In this document: positions 1-6,784 of the stretch, piece by piece
Layout: every line of letters starts with the position of its first letter
Position numbering within the stretch: position 1 is the first letter of the stretch
Origin: Halothiobacillus sp.
Lineage (GTDB): Bacteria > Pseudomonadota > Gammaproteobacteria > Halothiobacillales > Halothiobacillaceae
Assembly: GCA_024636015.1 (NCBI GenBank)
Contig: JAGXHU010000037.1
Location: 1-39,232, forward strand
Direction: 5' to 3'
Length of the DNA: 39,232 bases
The notes under the pieces: model-generated
Database searches by the model: none
What the model was told of the DNA's origin: nothing
The model's input: the letters and a program-made list of their open reading frames with translations, nothing else
Position numbers and translations under genes: made by a program

Positions 1-70
1 CCCGACGGGTTTGACGTTTCTTCAACGACATCTCCGCATCCGTAAAACTCATCTGGCCATTCTTCTGCAT
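1..70 (-). CDS. IS5-family transposase, N-terminal fragment (partial)
   Basis: An ATG at 70 (minus strand) opens a frame of 23 codons that continues beyond the window edge. The peptide contains MSFTDAE followed by KKRQTRR. This is the pattern typical of the first 25 residues of IS5-family DDE transposases, which usually continue into an REKFL- or EIFL-like stretch. A GAGG lies about 9 bases ahead of the ATG. A second in-frame ATG, at the MSFTDAE methionine, could be the true start. The catalytic DDE residues lie outside the window. Confidence 0.68.
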   Translation of the reverse strand, partial: MQKNGQMSFTDAEMSLKKRQTRR

Positions 71-136
71 TCACTTGACCTCAACCGTGGGTAACTTGCC
101 CTAAATTATATCGCAGGGGATTTGTTCAGAGGTTCC
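1..136 (-). mobile_element. Left end of an IS5-like insertion sequence (truncated by window edge)
   Basis: Read on the minus strand, the element begins at 136 with GGAACCTCTGAACAAATCC. It is preceded by TTAG (137-140 on the plus strand reads CTAA), which fits the YTAR-type 4-base target of the IS5 group. About 65 bases further in, a transposase-like reading frame begins at 70 and runs off the window. The same terminal motif, TTAG-GGA(A/G)CCTCTGA, occurs at 19757-19771. The right end and the second target copy are outside the window, so completeness cannot be judged. The IS family is inferred from remembered N-terminal and terminal sequences, not from a search. Confidence 0.72.
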
Positions 137-160
137 CTAACGCAAAGCATTAATCAGGCT

Positions 161-481
161 TTACTGCCTTTCCAGAAGGCGGATCAGCCGGCCTTCATTG
201 ATAAGTCCGACAGTCACGAACAAGAGCAACAACAAAACAAGGACGCCGATCGTCAGAAACAGGATGGGCGCCATGATAGACAGCAACCCCTGTGTGGCTG
301 TATCCAGGTGGTTGCTTTGGAGGAGGTGGATTACATGGAGCGGGTTGACGAGAATGGGGTGCCTCAGAAACGCCCAGGTATAAAAACCGAGTGTTATCGC
401 TGCCAGCAGAAGGGCAACCGGCGGCCATATACGAATGAAACGCTGGCGTCGCTGGAGCATTTTCTGGACTTCCTGATTCAT
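161..481 (-). CDS. Small two-helix membrane protein of unknown function
   Basis: I do not recognise the family. From the ATG at 481 it is 106 residues. It has a charged N-terminal segment (about residues 1-18, rich in Q and R), a hydrophobic helix around 20-38, a polar middle, a very hydrophobic helix around 66-90 (long Leu/Val run), and a basic C-terminus ending in RLLERQ. It is probably an inner-membrane protein with both termini on the same side. A longer start at 538 would overlap the end of moaD by 44 bases; 481 is preferred because it leaves moaD clear, although its ribosome binding site is weak. It lies directly downstream of moaD and may be co-transcribed. An IS element sits 24 bases past its stop. 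Confidence 0.6.
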   Translation of the reverse strand: MNQEVQKMLQRRQRFIRIWPPVALLLAAITLGFYTWAFLRHPILVNPLHVIHLLQSNHLDTATQGLLSIMAPILFLTIGVLVLLLLLFVTVGLINEGRLIRLLERQ

Positions 482-494
482 GGGCAGCGTATCG

Positions 495-722
495 TTAACC
501 ACCGGTGACCGGTGGGAAAAAAGCCAACTCGTCTCCATCGGTCAGACGATACTCGAAGTCGACATATTCGTGGTTCACAGCGGCCAGAATGTTCGCTGGC
601 CGGGGCCGGTCGGTGACCTGCTGCCAGGCGTCGCGCACCGTGGTCGGCACATTCGACGTCTTGATTTCCTCAATCCCGATTTGCTCTCGCAGCCCGGCAA
701 AAAATTTTACGGTCACGCTCAT
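495..722 (-). CDS. moaD: Molybdopterin synthase small (sulfur carrier) subunit MoaD
   Basis: This 75-residue ubiquitin-like protein carries sulfur as a C-terminal thiocarboxylate. With MoaE it converts precursor Z (cPMP) to molybdopterin. It starts MSVTVKFFAGLREQIG, the typical first beta strand and helix of MoaD. It contains the late DGDELAFFPPVTGG motif, with the essential terminal Gly-Gly. Length is close to the usual 75-85. The start ATG at 722 follows an A/T-rich leader, and a GAAG lies about 14 bases upstream. No moaE is adjacent in the window: the next gene downstream is a small membrane protein, then an IS end. The partner must therefore be elsewhere, or beyond or displaced by the IS. 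The cytoplasmic location is from the family. Confidence 0.9.
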   Translation of the reverse strand: MSVTVKFFAGLREQIGIEEIKTSNVPTTVRDAWQQVTDRPRPANILAAVNHEYVDFEYRLTDGDELAFFPPVTGG

Positions 723-853
723 GATATTAAATCAGCTTCACTTGGGTACGGGCGATTTGAATCTCGGCCCATATAGAGTACAGGGGTGGTATTGTCTGCT
801 AAAGTCGCAGTCATTCAAAGCGACCATTGGAAAAACGCCGGGTGACGCCCTCA

Positions 854-884
854 CCCTGATGCGTCGCCTGTCTGCGCATCAGGG
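854..884. repeat. Perfect 10-bp inverted repeat between moaD and asmA
   Basis: CCCTGATGCG (854-863) is followed by 11 bases and then its exact reverse complement, CGCATCAGGG (875-884). It lies in the 247-base divergent gap between moaD (minus) and asmA (plus). No T-run follows on either strand, so it is not a classical terminator. It could be an operator, a cruciform, or a leader hairpin of either gene. No convincing sigma-70 promoter pair was found around it. Confidence 0.6.
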
Positions 885-969
885 CGCATGAGTTATCTGC
901 GCCCGGGGAAAATTAATCAATCGGTCCGTGGGCCTCGAACCACGCAGTCCAGTAGTGGAGCTTGCAGTT

Positions 970-3390
970 ATGAAATGGATCAAACGTATCGTCATGCTCG
1001 TGATTGCCTTGGTATTGGTTGCCATCCTGGTTGCTGTGGCCTTTGTGATGACGGTCAATCCCAACGATTACAAGGACCAGATCGCCCGTGTCATCCAGAA
1101 GGAAACCGGCCGGACCGTGCAGTTCAATGGGCCGATTTCTCTGTCTCTGTTCCCATGGCTGGGGGTGACGCTCAAGGATGTGAGTCTGGGTAATGCCATT
1201 GGGTTCAGTGACAAAACCATGCTTTCTGCTCGGGAAGTGGAAGCCAAGGCCGCGGTGTTGCCCCTGCTTCACGGGCAGTTTGAGGTGGGCAGGTTGGTGC
1301 TGAGCGGTGCCATCATCAACCTGACGCGCGACAAGGCAGGACGGACCAATTGGGCGGATCTGGTTGCTCACGAGCAGTCGGCAGCAGTATCGCAATCCGC
1401 CGCATCCCCGACCTCGGCAGAAGCGAAACCCAAGGCCTTGGCACTTGCGATCGGCGGTGTGTCGATTGAGGACGCTACTTTGAACTGGCGGGACGAAATG
1501 ACGGGACAGTCCGCGAAGTTCGATCAGGTATTTCTTGATAGTGGACCGATTACGCTGAATAAGCCGATTCAGTTCGATATGCATTTCGGATATGCCCTGC
1601 AGCAGCCGGGGATGGCAAATCTGTCGGGGAAGGTTCAACTTGGCGCGACGGTGCTGGCGGACATGTCCGCTCAGCAACTCACGATTCATAAAATGAAACT
1701 GGCCGCTTCGGTGCAACGAGGCACAAGCGATAAGCCTTCGACGCTGCCGAAACAGACGGATCTGACCTTTTCGAGCCCGGAGCTGACCGCTTCCCTGGCC
1801 AAGCATGTGTTGTCGTTGCCGAGCTTTAGCGCAACCGTCAAGGCCAGTGGGTTGCAAGGCTTGACCTATGCCGATGCGACGGCGAGCGGTGATCTCCAGG
1901 CGGATTGGCAGCAGGGTGTCTATCAGAGTAAGTCGCTCAATTTGAGCGGTGATCTCAAGGGTATCGGTACCCATACGGGCGAATTGCACTGGAAGGCCAC
2001 AGGTGGTTTGCAGGCCAATCTGACTCAAGGTACTGCGGATCTGAAGGATTGGCGGCTTTCCAGCGATCCGGTCGTTGTGACTACGTCGCTGAAACTGACC
2101 GGTTTGACACCGGTGGCGGGAAAAACTTCGGCGCTGAGTGTCAGCGGACCGCTGGTGATCGCACCGTTCAACCCGCGTCAGCTGGCGGATGTTATGAAAT
2201 ATCGTGTGCCCGTGATGCAATCTGACAAGGCACTCACTCAATTTGCTTTGCAGGGGCAGGTTCAGGTGACGCCCGACAAGGCAATGCTGGAGGATATGAA
2301 GCTGGATCTGGATGGCCAGTCCTTCACGGGGTCAGTTGGTCTGTCGGATCTGAAAGCGCAGCGGCTGTATGCGCGCCTCAAGGGGGGGGTGTTTGATGCA
2401 AACCCTTATCTGCCGCCGGGTAGTGGTACAGCCAGTGCGGCGCCCGCGCGATCAGCCGGGGCCGATGGCGCCCATGGTTCGAAAAGTGGATCGGCCTTGG
2501 CTTCTGATGAGCCCATTCCCTTGCCCATCGAGGCGTTGCGTCATCTCAATGCCGATGTCGGTGTGCAATTAGCCCAACTGACCTACCAGAAGTACATCCT
2601 GAAGAATCTTCAGCTTGCTCTGACGGCGTCGGGTGGGCAGATCAACCTGAGCAAACTCGATTTCAATGCATTTGGCGGTGCGGTTCAGTCCCAAGCCGGG
2701 TTGGATGTCCGTAGTGCCGTGCCGGACTGGCGCGCCAAGCTCAATACCCAGCACTTGGCCCTGGAACCGGCACTGACCGCCGCGATGGGGCAGCCATCAC
2801 GACTCTCCGGTACCGGCGATGTGAGCATGGATGTACGCGCCCAGGGTGATCGGCTGAGCAAGATCAAGGCAAGCCTTGACGGGAATGCTCGATTTGCGCT
2901 CAAGGATGGCCAAGTCAAGGGCGTCGATCTTGGATATATGCTGCGTGCGGCCCAGGCGCGTTTGCAGGGCGGTACCGAGGCCGTGCCCAAGGATCAGGCA
3001 ACCGATTTTTCCACGATCACCGGTAGTGCCGTCATTACCAATGGCTTGGTGCGCAACAATGACCTGCAGGGCGCTTCGCCCCTGTTGCGTGTATCCGGGA
3101 AGGGTACGGTTGATTTGGCCAGGGATGCTTTGGACTATGTACTTACGGCCATCGTGGTGAATACCGCGACCGGGCAGGGCGGGAAAGCGCTGGATAAGCT
3201 CAAAAAACTTGAAATACCGATCAAGATCACCGGTACGTTCGCCCAGCCGAAATTCGGGATCGATCTACAGGGTCTGTTCGAAGGACAGGCTAAGCAGAAG
3301 GTCCAGGAAAAACTCAAGCAGGAGTTGGACAAGCGTTTGGGTAATGGGGCCGCCCCGGTGCAGAATTTGCTGAAAAAATTCGGTCTGTGA
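970..3390 (+). CDS. asmA: AsmA family inner-membrane protein
   Basis: The protein is 806 residues from the ATG at 970, chosen because GGAG lies 9 bases upstream and the signal anchor begins there (MKWIKRIVM followed by about 20 hydrophobic residues). AsmA-family proteins are anchored in the inner membrane with a large periplasmic beta-rich domain. They are implicated in outer-membrane assembly and lipid transfer. The early segment NPNDYKDQIARVIQKETGR and the repeated beta-strand pattern throughout are typical. The C-terminal part (about 640-790) has the conserved AsmA_2-like region with GTVDLARDALDY. The E. coli protein is about 617 residues, so this is a longer member. A run of eight G bases at 2382-2389 lies in frame. 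mutY follows 45 bases later, consistent with an asmA-mutY-yggX operon. Confidence 0.85.
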   Translation: MKWIKRIVMLVIALVLVAILVAVAFVMTVNPNDYKDQIARVIQKETGRTVQFNGPISLSLFPWLGVTLKDVSLGNAIGFSDKTMLSAREVEAKAAVLPLLHGQFEVGRLVLSGAIINLTRDKAGRTNWADLVAHEQSAAVSQSAASPTSAEAKPKALALAIGGVSIEDATLNWRDEMTGQSAKFDQVFLDSGPITLNKPIQFDMHFGYALQQPGMANLSGKVQLGATVLADMSAQQLTIHKMKLAASVQRGTSDKPSTLPKQTDLTFSSPELTASLAKHVLSLPSFSATVKASGLQGLTYADATASGDLQADWQQGVYQSKSLNLSGDLKGIGTHTGELHWKATGGLQANLTQGTADLKDWRLSSDPVVVTTSLKLTGLTPVAGKTSALSVSGPLVIAPFNPRQLADVMKYRVPVMQSDKALTQFALQGQVQVTPDKAMLEDMKLDLDGQSFTGSVGLSDLKAQRLYARLKGGVFDANPYLPPGSGTASAAPARSAGADGAHGSKSGSALASDEPIPLPIEALRHLNADVGVQLAQLTYQKYILKNLQLALTASGGQINLSKLDFNAFGGAVQSQAGLDVRSAVPDWRAKLNTQHLALEPALTAAMGQPSRLSGTGDVSMDVRAQGDRLSKIKASLDGNARFALKDGQVKGVDLGYMLRAAQARLQGGTEAVPKDQATDFSTITGSAVITNGLVRNNDLQGASPLLRVSGKGTVDLARDALDYVLTAIVVNTATGQGGKALDKLKKLEIPIKITGTFAQPKFGIDLQGLFEGQAKQKVQEKLKQELDKRLGNGAAPVQNLLKKFGL

Positions 3391-3435
3391 CGTGTGCGAG
3401 GTTGTATTTCTGATGCTTGCTGTCGTGGTTTTAGC

Positions 3436-4593
3436 ATGAGCGAAGCGCTACACCAGCCGCCGTTTGCTGATCGGCTGTTGTGCTGGTTCGACGTACACGG
3501 TCGTCACGATCTTCCTTGGCAACATCCGCGTACTCCGTACCGGGTGTGGGTGTCCGAGGTCATGTTGCAACAAACTCAGGTTGCGACCGTTATCGATTAC
3601 TTCAACCGGTTCATGGCGCGGTTTCCAACCCTCGACGATCTGGCGCAGGCATCAATGGATGAAGTGCTGGCGCTATGGTCTGGTCTGGGGTACTACGCGC
3701 GCGGCCGCAATCTTCATGCCGCCGCTCGCGTGATGGCACGGCAAGGAATCCCTGAAACCCTGGCGCATTGGCTGGCGTTGCCGGGGGTGGGCTCTTCCAC
3801 GGCAGCGGCCATCATTGCCCAGGCATTCGATGAGCCGGCGACTATTCTTGATGGTAATGTCAAACGAGTCATTGCCCGCCACGCAGGTATTGATACGCCG
3901 ATCGAGCAATCCGCGACCATTCAGACGCTGTATCACATCGCCAAGGAATATACGCCTCACTCTCGATTTGCGGACTATACTCAGGCCATCATGGATCTGG
4001 GGGCAACCCTGTGCACCCGCAGCCGTCCCGCTTGTGATGCGTGCCCGGTAGCAGAAGATTGTGTGGCACGCCAAACGGCCCGTGTGGAAGAACTGCCGGC
4101 CCGTCGTCGTCGCGTCGCGGTGCCCACACGTCAGGGGTCTTTTTTATTGATTCAGGATCAGGCGCGGCGGGTATTGTTGACGCGCCGCCCGCCGACAGGT
4201 ATCTGGGGCGGGCTGTGGTGTTTGCCGGAATCATCTTCCCAGGATGCGGCTATGTGCAGCGATTCCGTGGGCATCGATCCATGGCACGTTCCATGGACGC
4301 TCACTCCGCAGAGCGATCAGACCAGGGTGGCTCATTTTCAGCATCGTTTCACGCATTTCGTACTGGACGCGTCCGTCCATCGCTTTTCGGTTAATACTCA
4401 TCCCGCAGATGCTGATCCGGCCGAGACCATGTGGCTGGATCTGGCCCAATACCGCCAAGACATGATGCAGCTCGGACTCCCCAAGCCAATCCAGCGGCTG
4501 TTGATGACCGAGTCCCTGGATTCGATGTGTCCGGTCACGCTATCCCCGTCCCCGGATACGTTGGGAAGCGCGCCTTTTTTAAGCAGCCATTGA
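3436..4593 (+). CDS. mutY: A/G-specific adenine glycosylase MutY
   Basis: MutY removes adenine mispaired with 8-oxoguanine, preventing G:C to T:A transversions. From the ATG at 3436 it is 385 residues, close to the 350-residue E. coli enzyme. Visible landmarks are the catalytic Glu41 in WVSEVMLQQTQV, the helix-hairpin-helix LPGVGSSTAAAI (115-126), the catalytic Asp139 in LDGNVKRV, and the iron-sulfur ligands Cys193, 200, 203 and 209 (C-X6-C-X2-C-X5-C). A C-terminal NUDIX-like 8-oxoG recognition domain begins near 230, with PPTGIWGGLWCLPE. An alternative GTG at 3394 would add 14 residues not shared with relatives, so 3436 is preferred even though its ribosome binding site is weak. It lies between asmA and yggX; the mutY-yggX pairing is conserved in gammaproteobacteria. 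Confidence 0.96.
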   Translation: MSEALHQPPFADRLLCWFDVHGRHDLPWQHPRTPYRVWVSEVMLQQTQVATVIDYFNRFMARFPTLDDLAQASMDEVLALWSGLGYYARGRNLHAAARVMARQGIPETLAHWLALPGVGSSTAAAIIAQAFDEPATILDGNVKRVIARHAGIDTPIEQSATIQTLYHIAKEYTPHSRFADYTQAIMDLGATLCTRSRPACDACPVAEDCVARQTARVEELPARRRRVAVPTRQGSFLLIQDQARRVLLTRRPPTGIWGGLWCLPESSSQDAAMCSDSVGIDPWHVPWTLTPQSDQTRVAHFQHRFTHFVLDASVHRFSVNTHPADADPAETMWLDLAQYRQDMMQLGLPKPIQRLLMTESLDSMCPVTLSPSPDTLGSAPFLSSH

Positions 4594-4653
4594 CGGAAAG
4601 CCCTCCGTCTTGGCTGATACCCTCCCTATAACCAGAAGATTGGAGTAATGATC

Positions 4654-4929
4654 ATGAGTGATCGTGTTGTATTTTGTGCCCGCTTGCAGTGTGAAGCGAA
4701 GGGGCTGGCCAAGCCGCCTTATCCCGGTGCCCTGGGGCAGCGGGTTTTCGAGCAGATTTCAGAGTCGGGTTGGCTGGCCTGGCGTGATCACCAGACCATG
4801 TTGATCAATGAGTATCGGTTGTCCCCCATCGACCCGAAGGCGCGCCAGTTTTTGGAAGCTGAAATGGAGAAGTTTCTGTTTGGTGGTGAAGTGACGCAGC
4901 CGGAGGGATATGTGCCGCCACAATCCTGA
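4654..4929 (+). CDS. yggX: Probable Fe(2+)-trafficking / oxidative damage protection protein YggX
   Basis: YggX is a small cytoplasmic protein linked to iron handling and protection of iron-sulfur clusters against oxidation. The 91-residue product has the family signature: an early Cys (VVFCARLQ), [14 protein letters not shown], the [14 protein letters not shown] block and a C-terminal MEKFLFGG. An ATG at 4648 would add two residues. 4654 is preferred because GGAG (4642-4645) is then 8 bases away instead of 2. It follows mutY by 60 bases in the conserved mutY-yggX order. Its partner MutY carries an iron-sulfur cluster. The stop is only 8 bases from the stop of the convergent pgaD, with no visible terminator between them. 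Confidence 0.94.
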   Translation: MSDRVVFCARLQCEAKGLAKPPYPGALGQRVFEQISESGWLAWRDHQTMLINEYRLSPIDPKARQFLEAEMEKFLFGGEVTQPEGYVPPQS

Positions 4930-4937
4930 TGCTGCGC

Positions 4938-5465
4938 TCAGGTATTTGATTCCTGCGGTTCCAGATTCGATATTTCTGAGGGGGTATCCGGTGTGCCTGC
5001 CAATAGTGACGATGTCTCGATATCTATAATCTGTCCGTGATCATCGAAACTGAATGCCAAGATTTTGCCTGCCTGCGCATCGAGTACCAACTGGGTAGGG
5101 ATGGCGAAAGCCTCTCCCATGGCCGCCGGGGTGGCGGGTGGCGCCGCGCCGCGCCGATCATGGTCGCGAAACCGCAACCAGTTATAGACGGCCCAAAGAA
5201 TAAACATGATGCCCCCCGCGGCGATGATCATGGCGTAAATGATCAGGGTTTGCAGGGTTCGGACCGGATCGGACAGTACGAAGGCATCCAGACGCTGATA
5301 ACCGAACCACCAGGCTAACAAGGCGAACAGGGGGGTGATCATATAGAGCCAGACCAACCAACCCACCGCGGCAATGAGTGCTAGTGAGCCTTTCTTGGTG
5401 GCGGTCACGAGATCTGGGCGGTGGATAATCTCGGGAATTCGGGGGCGCTGAGGTTCTTGGCTCAT
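4938..5465 (-). CDS. pgaD: Poly-beta-1,6-N-acetylglucosamine biosynthesis protein PgaD
   Basis: PgaD is the small inner-membrane partner of the PgaC synthase. In E. coli both form the cyclic-di-GMP-responsive polymerising complex. The 175-residue product has the PgaD-type N-terminus (PEIIHRPDLVT), then two hydrophobic helices at about 28-55 and 70-95 (WLVWLYMITPLFALLAWW and IIYAMIIAAGGIMFILWAVY), followed by an NWLRF segment. The C-terminal 70 residues (112-175) form a soluble tail longer than in the 137-residue E. coli protein. Its start overlaps the end of pgaC by 4 bases (ATGA), implying translational coupling. It is the last gene of the pgaABCD operon. Confidence 0.88.
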   Translation of the reverse strand: MSQEPQRPRIPEIIHRPDLVTATKKGSLALIAAVGWLVWLYMITPLFALLAWWFGYQRLDAFVLSDPVRTLQTLIIYAMIIAAGGIMFILWAVYNWLRFRDHDRRGAAPPATPAAMGEAFAIPTQLVLDAQAGKILAFSFDDHGQIIDIETSSLLAGTPDTPSEISNLEPQESNT

Positions 5466-6784
5466 GTATCACCGCTCGTCTCGGCGCGAACACCCCGATC
5501 GGGGCTCACCCAGCGCGCGCGCTTGCCGCGTTTTTTGAATAGGGTTTTGGGTACGGCGACGATGGTTGTGAAGAGAGTAAGTAGCCAGAATGCTAACGGG
5601 TACCAGATGATCCAGAAGTAATTCCGGAAAAAGCGTTTGTTGGGTTCATAGCGTCGGTCGATGATCAGGCTGATACCGAACTGCGCCATGGCGGTGATGC
5701 CCAGGATAATCCCGTTCCACTGCGGCAGCAGCGTATCAATATGCCATTCGGGTGGTAGTGGCACGAACAGGCCGACTACATACAGCACGATGATCAGAAG
5801 CATGATGTAGGCCCAAGCGACGGAGGCCAGATACTCCAGGGCGACCGGCCAGAATCGACGTCGGCGCCAGATCAGCAGATCCCATGCGTGGTCGACGAGT
5901 ACTTCGACGCCCCCTTGAGCCCAGCGCAGACGCTGTTTCCACAGGCCGGTAAACGTTTCCGGCATGTAGATATAGCAGAGTGCGTCCGGCTCGTAGCGAA
6001 TGTCCCAGTGATCCATCTGCAGTCGCCAGGAAATATCGATATCCTCGGTGATCATCAGTTCGGACCAGTAGCCAATTCGATGGAGGGCGGTGCGCCGATA
6101 GCCTGCAATGACGCCGGAGACGGTGAACAACCGGCCATACACCCGCTGGGCGCGCTTCATCAGGCCGATGATGGAAGAGAACTCACCGACCTGCAGCTTG
6201 CCGAGCAGCGTGGAACGATTCAGGATGCGGGGATTACCGGTCACCGCACCAACCCGATTGCCCGAGGCCAGATGCACCATCATCCAGGCGACGGCTTTGG
6301 GGTGCAGCAAAGCATCCCCGTCGATACAGATGAGAAATTCGTGCTTGGCTGCGATGGCGCCAGCGCGCAAAGCCATGGCCTTACCCTGATTGGTGGTCAG
6401 GTGTACGACGCGCAAACGGGGGTTGGTGCGAGCCAGTTCGTCCAAGATTTCCGCTGTGCGATCTTTGGAGCCATCGTTGATCGCAATCACTTCGAAGTCT
6501 GGGTACTCCGTCGCTAGGGCGTAGGCCATAGTGTCCCGCACATTCTGTTCCTCGTTGAAACAGGGGATCAACACACTGGCCGGGGGTTGGTTACTGATCG
6601 CGGGCGGGTAATCCGGGCCGAGATCGTAACGATTTTCCCAGCGTAGGTAGTACCAGAGTCCGCCGATCATCCACATCCACGCCATGATCAGCGGGTAATA
6701 AAAGGCATACCCGAACAGGAGGTCTCTCATCGTCATTGCGCCCAATGAAAAGATCAAATCCATTTGAATGAAAAAAGGGGCCAT
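5462..6784 (-). CDS. pgaC: Poly-beta-1,6-N-acetyl-D-glucosamine synthase PgaC
   Basis: This is a family 2 inner-membrane glycosyltransferase that polymerises UDP-GlcNAc into PNAG. The 440 residues show an N-terminal membrane region (about 20-50), then the GT-A fold with SVLIPCFNEEQNV, NDGSKDR, the DGDAL metal-binding motif, TEDIDISW and the processivity motif QRLRW. Two to three C-terminal helices follow. The protein closes with RARWVSPDRG, nearly identical to the E. coli C-terminus as I remember it. Start 6784 overlaps the pgaB stop as TAATG. Internal ATGs at 6763 and 6736 are possible, and none has a strong ribosome binding site. It is overlapped downstream by pgaD. Confidence 0.95.
   Translation of the reverse strand: MAPFFIQMDLIFSLGAMTMRDLLFGYAFYYPLIMAWMWMIGGLWYYLRWENRYDLGPDYPPAISNQPPASVLIPCFNEEQNVRDTMAYALATEYPDFEVIAINDGSKDRTAEILDELARTNPRLRVVHLTTNQGKAMALRAGAIAAKHEFLICIDGDALLHPKAVAWMMVHLASGNRVGAVTGNPRILNRSTLLGKLQVGEFSSIIGLMKRAQRVYGRLFTVSGVIAGYRRTALHRIGYWSELMITEDIDISWRLQMDHWDIRYEPDALCYIYMPETFTGLWKQRLRWAQGGVEVLVDHAWDLLIWRRRRFWPVALEYLASVAWAYIMLLIIVLYVVGLFVPLPPEWHIDTLLPQWNGIILGITAMAQFGISLIIDRRYEPNKRFFRNYFWIIWYPLAFWLLTLFTTIVAVPKTLFKKRGKRARWVSPDRGVRAETSGDT

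Noticed and set aside
913..2241. 442-codon open frame on the minus strand
   Set aside because: It lies opposite asmA, has a low-complexity Arg/Gln/His-rich product and no domain; the asmA frame fully explains the sequence.
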